Positions 33,113 through 35,756 of a DNA stretch of 35,756 nucleotides are shown in pieces (the stretch's first letter is position 1; every line of letters begins with the position of its first letter). Source of the DNA: Bacteroidota bacterium (GTDB lineage: Bacteria > Bacteroidota > Bacteroidia > Cytophagales > Cyclobacteriaceae); NCBI GenBank assembly GCA_022567155.1, contig JADFHN010000040.1, forward strand, positions 1 to 35,756, written 5' to 3'. A model generated the notes under the pieces. It searched no databases. It saw nothing but the letters and a program-made list of their open reading frames with translations, and had not been told where the DNA came from. The translations under genes and the position numbers were made by a program.

Positions 33113-33187
33113 GACCCTCTGGGTCGGAAACAACAATGTTTGCGAAGCAAACTCCATTTAATACCTCGATGGCTCTGCCTCGGGGTA
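33113..33187. repeat. Cluster of three hairpins after the flavoprotein fragment
   Basis: GACCC-TCT-GGGTC (33113-33125), TTTGC-GAA-GCAAA (33139-33151), and TACCTCGA (33162-33169) pairing with TCGGGGTA (33180-33187) with an inner GGC/GCC. Their spacing right at the truncation point suggests the end of an inserted or deleted element. The third could also act as a terminator (GTTTATTT follows). Confidence 0.45.
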
Positions 33188-33267
33188 GTTTATTTACAAT
33201 ACAAGGATTTTCTTATTTGAAAAAAGGGCATTCGAACCAAAAATGACGCGAATGCCATTAATAAAAT

Positions 33268-34116
33268 TTAACCGTTAGAACCTATATTACCCTGAACCAC
33301 CAAAGGGCCAAGGTCTGTTGCACTATTATGTACATTGATATATCCATTAAAATTAATTAATTCATCATATATAACGGCAGTGTCATCATTGAGCGAGGAT
33401 GCATTGGTCTTGCTCATGCCAGTGTCCCCATCAACATTTGTCAAATCCAAATCAATCGGTCCAGTGGTAGCCGTATAATTCATGTGGATATGTGCAGGAT
33501 GGTCACTGTCTGACGCATCTCCCGTCAATTCAATTACAATTAGCGTTTCACCATTTACCCTTTCCGAAAAAGTAGCGGTACCTAAAATATTGGGATCAGA
33601 GACAGAAAACAATTCATAGTCCTCTGACATTCCAGTCAAAACATTTTGTCCAATATCACCTTGTGCAAGCAATGTTCCAAGATCACTTGAACTGTTATGT
33701 ACATTAATATATCCATTATACGCAATTAATTCCTCATAGGAGATTGATGTACCATCGTTTGTGGAATTAAAAATCGTCTCACTTATACCGGTAGAACCGT
33801 CAACATTGCTTAAGTCGATGGCTATAGCTCCACCTTCGGCAGCAGTGTTCATGTGAATGTGTGTGGGATGATCTCCTCCCGAATTTGTACCGGTCAGCGT
33901 CAAAGTAATCATAACGCTGTTATCATCCAGCTTAGCAAAGGTTGCCGTACCACTTACCCCAGAATTTCCGAATGCACCCAGGGTATATCGCATCTCCTCT
34001 CCCGTTAGTAATGGCTCTGGTTCAGGCTCATTATCTTTACATGATGAAAGTAGATTAAAAGAGCCAATTATAATTAACAATAGAGCTAACTTGAATAGGA
34101 GTTTGAATTGTTTCAT
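33268..34116 (-). CDS. Lipoprotein with two CHRD domains
   Basis: 282 residues from the ATG at 34116, where the signal peptide starts (LFKLALLLIIIGSFNLLSSC, Cys about 25); the frame to 34161 adds 15 residues before it. Two similar CHRD domains of about 115 residues follow. Each has a GTATF strand, a DHPxHIHMN motif, a GPIDLDL/GAIAIDL strand, a DGxTGxS loop, an EELIxxNGYINVHNSxxDLG stretch and a GxIG end. CHRD domains were first seen in chordin; bacterial ones have unknown roles and are usually exported. The domains look like an internal duplication. It is divergent from the leader/ATP-grasp unit. Confidence 0.88.
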   Translation of the reverse strand: MKQFKLLFKLALLLIIIGSFNLLSSCKDNEPEPEPLLTGEEMRYTLGAFGNSGVSGTATFAKLDDNSVMITLTLTGTNSGGDHPTHIHMNTAAEGGAIAIDLSNVDGSTGISETIFNSTNDGTSISYEELIAYNGYINVHNSSSDLGTLLAQGDIGQNVLTGMSEDYELFSVSDPNILGTATFSERVNGETLIVIELTGDASDSDHPAHIHMNYTATTGPIDLDLTNVDGDTGMSKTNASSLNDDTAVIYDELINFNGYINVHNSATDLGPLVVQGNIGSNG

Positions 34117-34177
34117 TTTGTTAATTTTCAGGAAACTGTCCTTTGTATTCAATGAATTCACTTCAATCTAATTACTT

Positions 34178-34218
34178 CCAAAGATAACAGATTTGTCCTA
34201 GGTATTATATATCTTTGG
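34178..34218. promoter_or_regulatory. Palindromic divergent promoter region
   Basis: CCAAAGATA (34178-34186) and TATCTTTGG (34210-34218) are a perfect 9-bp inverted repeat. Each arm contains TATCTTTG, a TAnnTTTG -7 match pointing outward, one toward the CHRD gene and one toward the cysteine-rich leader. A TTTG at 34192-34195 lies 14 bases from the rightward -7, shorter than usual. The symmetry could also be an operator. Confidence 0.5.
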
Positions 34219-34261
34219 TAAGACGTTTGAAGAATAGACTGATAAACAAAAACTTAAATTA

Positions 34262-34345
34262 ATGAATTGTTTCTACGGAGCTGGGTTCGATAACTGCTGC
34301 ACTTGTTGCTGTAGCAAGTTTAACCCATATCCGGGAACTAGGTAA
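34262..34345 (+). CDS. Cysteine-rich leader peptide (27 residues)
   Basis: ATG 34262 to TAA 34343-34345. Six Cys: residue 3, then 12, 13, 15, 16 and 17 (codons TGC TGC ACT TGT TGC TGT at 34295-34312). It also has several aromatic residues and ends NPYPGTR. It has no signal peptide. It lies about 45 bases after a -7 element and is followed, 22 bases on, by a strong terminator and then the ATP-grasp gene. Codons for one amino acid clustered in a short ORF ahead of a terminator are the hallmark of an attenuation leader. A peptide product matured by the ligase is the alternative. Confidence 0.6.
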   Translation: MNCFYGAGFDNCCTCCCSKFNPYPGTR

Positions 34346-34366
34346 TAAGAATTATATTCTGTTATT

Positions 34367-34406
34367 AAACCCTTTCCTGGACAATCAGGAGAGGGTTTTT
34401 TATTTT
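34367..34406 (+). terminator. Intrinsic terminator between the leader and ATP-grasp gene (attenuator)
   Basis: A 13-bp stem with one G-U pair: 34367-34379 (AAACCCTTTCCTG) with 34386-34398 (CAGGAGAGGGTTT), 6-base loop, then TTTATTTT. The left arm segment TTCCTGGA (34374-34381) can instead pair with TCCGGGAA (34330-34337, codons 23-26 of the leader) over 8 bp with one G-U, a possible antiterminator. A further stem TGGGTT (34282-34287)/AACCCA (34322-34327) and an inner ACTTG/CAAGT (34301-34305, 34315-34319) lie in the leader. Confidence 0.75.
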
Positions 34407-34421
34407 AAAACCAGTGAAGCC

Positions 34422-35399
34422 ATGAGATTTTATGATAACGGCGGAACAATATCCAAAGCCTATATTTTACACGAAAACAAGGAATGGATTAAACCTTTAA
34501 TTGCCGCTTTGGATAAATACCACATAGCGTATGAAGAATGGTTTATACATGAAGGACAATTGGACTTAAACACCACCCCTCCTGCCGGTGTTTTTTACAA
34601 CCGGATGAGTGCTTCTTCTCATACACGGGGACACCGGTATGCGATCGAACTTGCCGATCCGATTTTGTCCTGGTTAGAATTTTACGACAGGCGCGTTATC
34701 AACAGCAGTAGGGCCTTGCAACTGGAGATTCGAAAAATTGAGCAATATCTTTCCCTGCGGCAATTTGGTTTGAAAACACCCCACACAATTGCCACAGTAG
34801 GATCTTCAGAAATTTTGCAAGCTGCCAAGACTTTCGGGGGAAAGCCATTCATTATTAAGCCTAATCGCGGTGGTAAAGGCCTTGGGGTGCAGCTTTTTCA
34901 TTCGGTTAAAGATTTACAAGACTATTCAAAGATGACTTCTCTGCAAGAACTTTCCCTGGATGGCGTAGTCTTAATTCAGGAATATATCCCGCCCAAAGAC
35001 AAGTTCATTGTACGCATGGAATTTATCGGAGGTAGATTTTATTATGCAGTGAGGGTGGATACCAGTGACGGATTTGAACTTTGTCCGGCTGATGAATGTG
35101 TAATAGACAATAAGGTTACTCCGACAAAATTATCAGCAAAACCTCCCCGGTTTAAAATACTCGAAGGTATTGACATTCCTGAAATATCTCAATGTGAGGC
35201 TTTTCTGGAGGCAAATAATATTGAAATAGCGGGAATAGAGTATGTGGAAAACGATCAGGGCGAACGTTTTATATATGATGTTAATACCAATACCAATTAC
35301 AATGATGAAGCCGAGGCAAACAGCAAATCTGGATATAGAGGCATGGAACGTATTGCAGAATTCCTTTCTGCAGAATTGCTGAAGGTAGATTATGCGTAG
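34422..35399 (+). CDS. ATP-grasp ligase (RimK-like)
   Basis: 325 residues. The N-terminal third is a pre-ATP-grasp domain (KAYILHENKEWIKPLIAALDKY, then GVFYNRMSASSHTRGHRYA). The ATP-grasp core has PFIIKPNRGGKGLGVQLF (about 143-160, ATP-binding Lys and Gly-rich loop), VLIQEYIPPKDKFIVRMEFI (about 185-204) and the metal-binding YDVNTNTNYN near 285-294. Such enzymes join a carboxylate to an amine or thiol via an acyl phosphate. The substrate is not identifiable. Transcription from upstream must pass the terminator at 34367-34406, so expression is probably set by the cysteine-rich leader. It ends 147 bases before a rimO fragment. Confidence 0.82.
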   Translation: MRFYDNGGTISKAYILHENKEWIKPLIAALDKYHIAYEEWFIHEGQLDLNTTPPAGVFYNRMSASSHTRGHRYAIELADPILSWLEFYDRRVINSSRALQLEIRKIEQYLSLRQFGLKTPHTIATVGSSEILQAAKTFGGKPFIIKPNRGGKGLGVQLFHSVKDLQDYSKMTSLQELSLDGVVLIQEYIPPKDKFIVRMEFIGGRFYYAVRVDTSDGFELCPADECVIDNKVTPTKLSAKPPRFKILEGIDIPEISQCEAFLEANNIEIAGIEYVENDQGERFIYDVNTNTNYNDEAEANSKSGYRGMERIAEFLSAELLKVDYA

Positions 35400-35546
35400 G
35401 CATTCCTATAATTTTATATGTAGAAAAGATATTTTGTCAGCAAGATTAATACTGGTATAAAATATTGGAGGACGTAAAAGCAATTATGATCTGTTTGTCG
35501 CAAAGGGGGCAGTTGTGGGGCTGTCCGTTATTAATCAATTAATTAT

Positions 35547-35756
35547 ATGCTTAAAATCATGCGAAGGGGAACAACGCGGAAGAAAACAGAAACGCTGCTG
35601 CATACCATTCGTGACCGTGTGCCTGATATTGCTTTACGTACCACACTGATTACCGGACACCCCGGTGAAACTGAAGAGGATTTCGAACAGATGATGGATT
35701 TTGTGTTAAAATCACGATTCGACAGATTAGGCGTTTTTACCTACTCGCATGAGGAG
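35547..35756 (+). CDS. rimO: rimO fragment, 5' part missing (runs off the window)
   Basis: From ATG 35547 the frame reads MLKIMRRGTTRKKTETLLHTIRD, then ALRTTLITGHPGETEEDFEQMMDFV and RFDRLGVFTYSHEE at the window end, matching the middle of RimO, the radical SAM methylthiotransferase that modifies ribosomal protein S12. The MTTase domain and the radical SAM CxxxCxxC part should lie upstream, but the 147 bases before it have stops in the frame (TAA at 35532) and no RimO-like sequence in other frames. So the gene is 5'-truncated here, or the assembly joins unrelated pieces. Confidence 0.75.
   Translation, partial: MLKIMRRGTTRKKTETLLHTIRDRVPDIALRTTLITGHPGETEEDFEQMMDFVLKSRFDRLGVFTYSHEE

Noticed and set aside
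34262-34345. Cysteine-rich peptide as a ribosomally made, ATP-grasp-modified natural product precursor
   Set aside because: Not excluded, but there is no leader/core layout, no Asp/Glu/Thr/Ser/Lys-rich core typical of ATP-grasp-modified peptides, and no transporter. The terminator and competing stem fit attenuation better.
1-35756. CRISPR arrays, complete insertion sequences or an integrase gene
   Set aside because: No regularly spaced repeats, transposase or tyrosine/serine recombinase reading frame was seen.

Overview
The window looks like chromosomal DNA from a Bacteroidetes bacterium, most likely of the Cytophagales type. The evidence is a primary sigma factor of only 287 residues without region 1.1, the gene order rpsO-pnp-rpoD, promoter matches of the TTG/TAnnTTTG type rather than TTGACA/TATAAT, weak Shine-Dalgarno signals, many small lipoproteins, COX15-type heme A synthase, and bacillithiol synthesis (BshB1).

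Layout. 1-3100: a cut-off lipoprotein gene, a secreted gluconate-dehydrogenase-subunit-3-like protein with a secreted TIM-barrel epimerase, and a Xre/RES toxin-antitoxin pair whose stop and start codons overlap. 3100-4200: a lipoprotein, a gene-poor stretch with hairpins, and tRNA-Met(CAU). 4300-12100: the housekeeping core, with a START-like protein, an LptF/LptG permease, rpsO, pnp, rpoD, trxB and bshB1. 12100-17950: a glycosyltransferase and pdxH on the minus strand, diverging from miaE, yqgE and a large DUF349 protein. 18000-18800: tRNA-Thr(UGU), followed by a second copy of its 3' end, an inverted-repeat element, and a GIY-YIG nuclease gene between two related 57-bp repeats; this is a small tRNA-linked mobile island. 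18800-24000: a SnoaL-like lipoprotein, a small unknown gene, a gamma-glutamyltransferase-like protein, a metallo-beta-lactamase-fold protein and ctaA. 24200-31100: a frame-broken membrane histidine kinase, two small lipoproteins, and a three-gene cluster of secreted PIG-L deacetylase, 47-residue membrane peptide and sodium:solute symporter. 31100-33200: a decaying zone with two pseudogenes (a beta-barrel protein and a flavin disulfide oxidoreductase) flanking an intact DUF2911/TPR lipoprotein. 33200-35756: a two-domain CHRD lipoprotein, a divergent palindromic promoter region, a cysteine-rich leader ORF with an intrinsic terminator ahead of an ATP-grasp ligase, and a rimO fragment lacking its 5' part.

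The strongest candidate for something undescribed is at 34262-34421. A 27-codon ORF has six Cys codons, five of them within codons 12-17. It is followed by a strong intrinsic terminator and then an ATP-grasp ligase gene. A segment at the end of the ORF (34330-34337) can pair with the terminator's left arm (34374-34381) and would break the terminator. This is the geometry expected of ribosome-mediated, cysteine-responsive attenuation. The window also carries bacillithiol and thioredoxin genes, so thiol metabolism is a plausible context, but a link between them is inference.

All calls come from reading the sequence; no database search or folding program was run.
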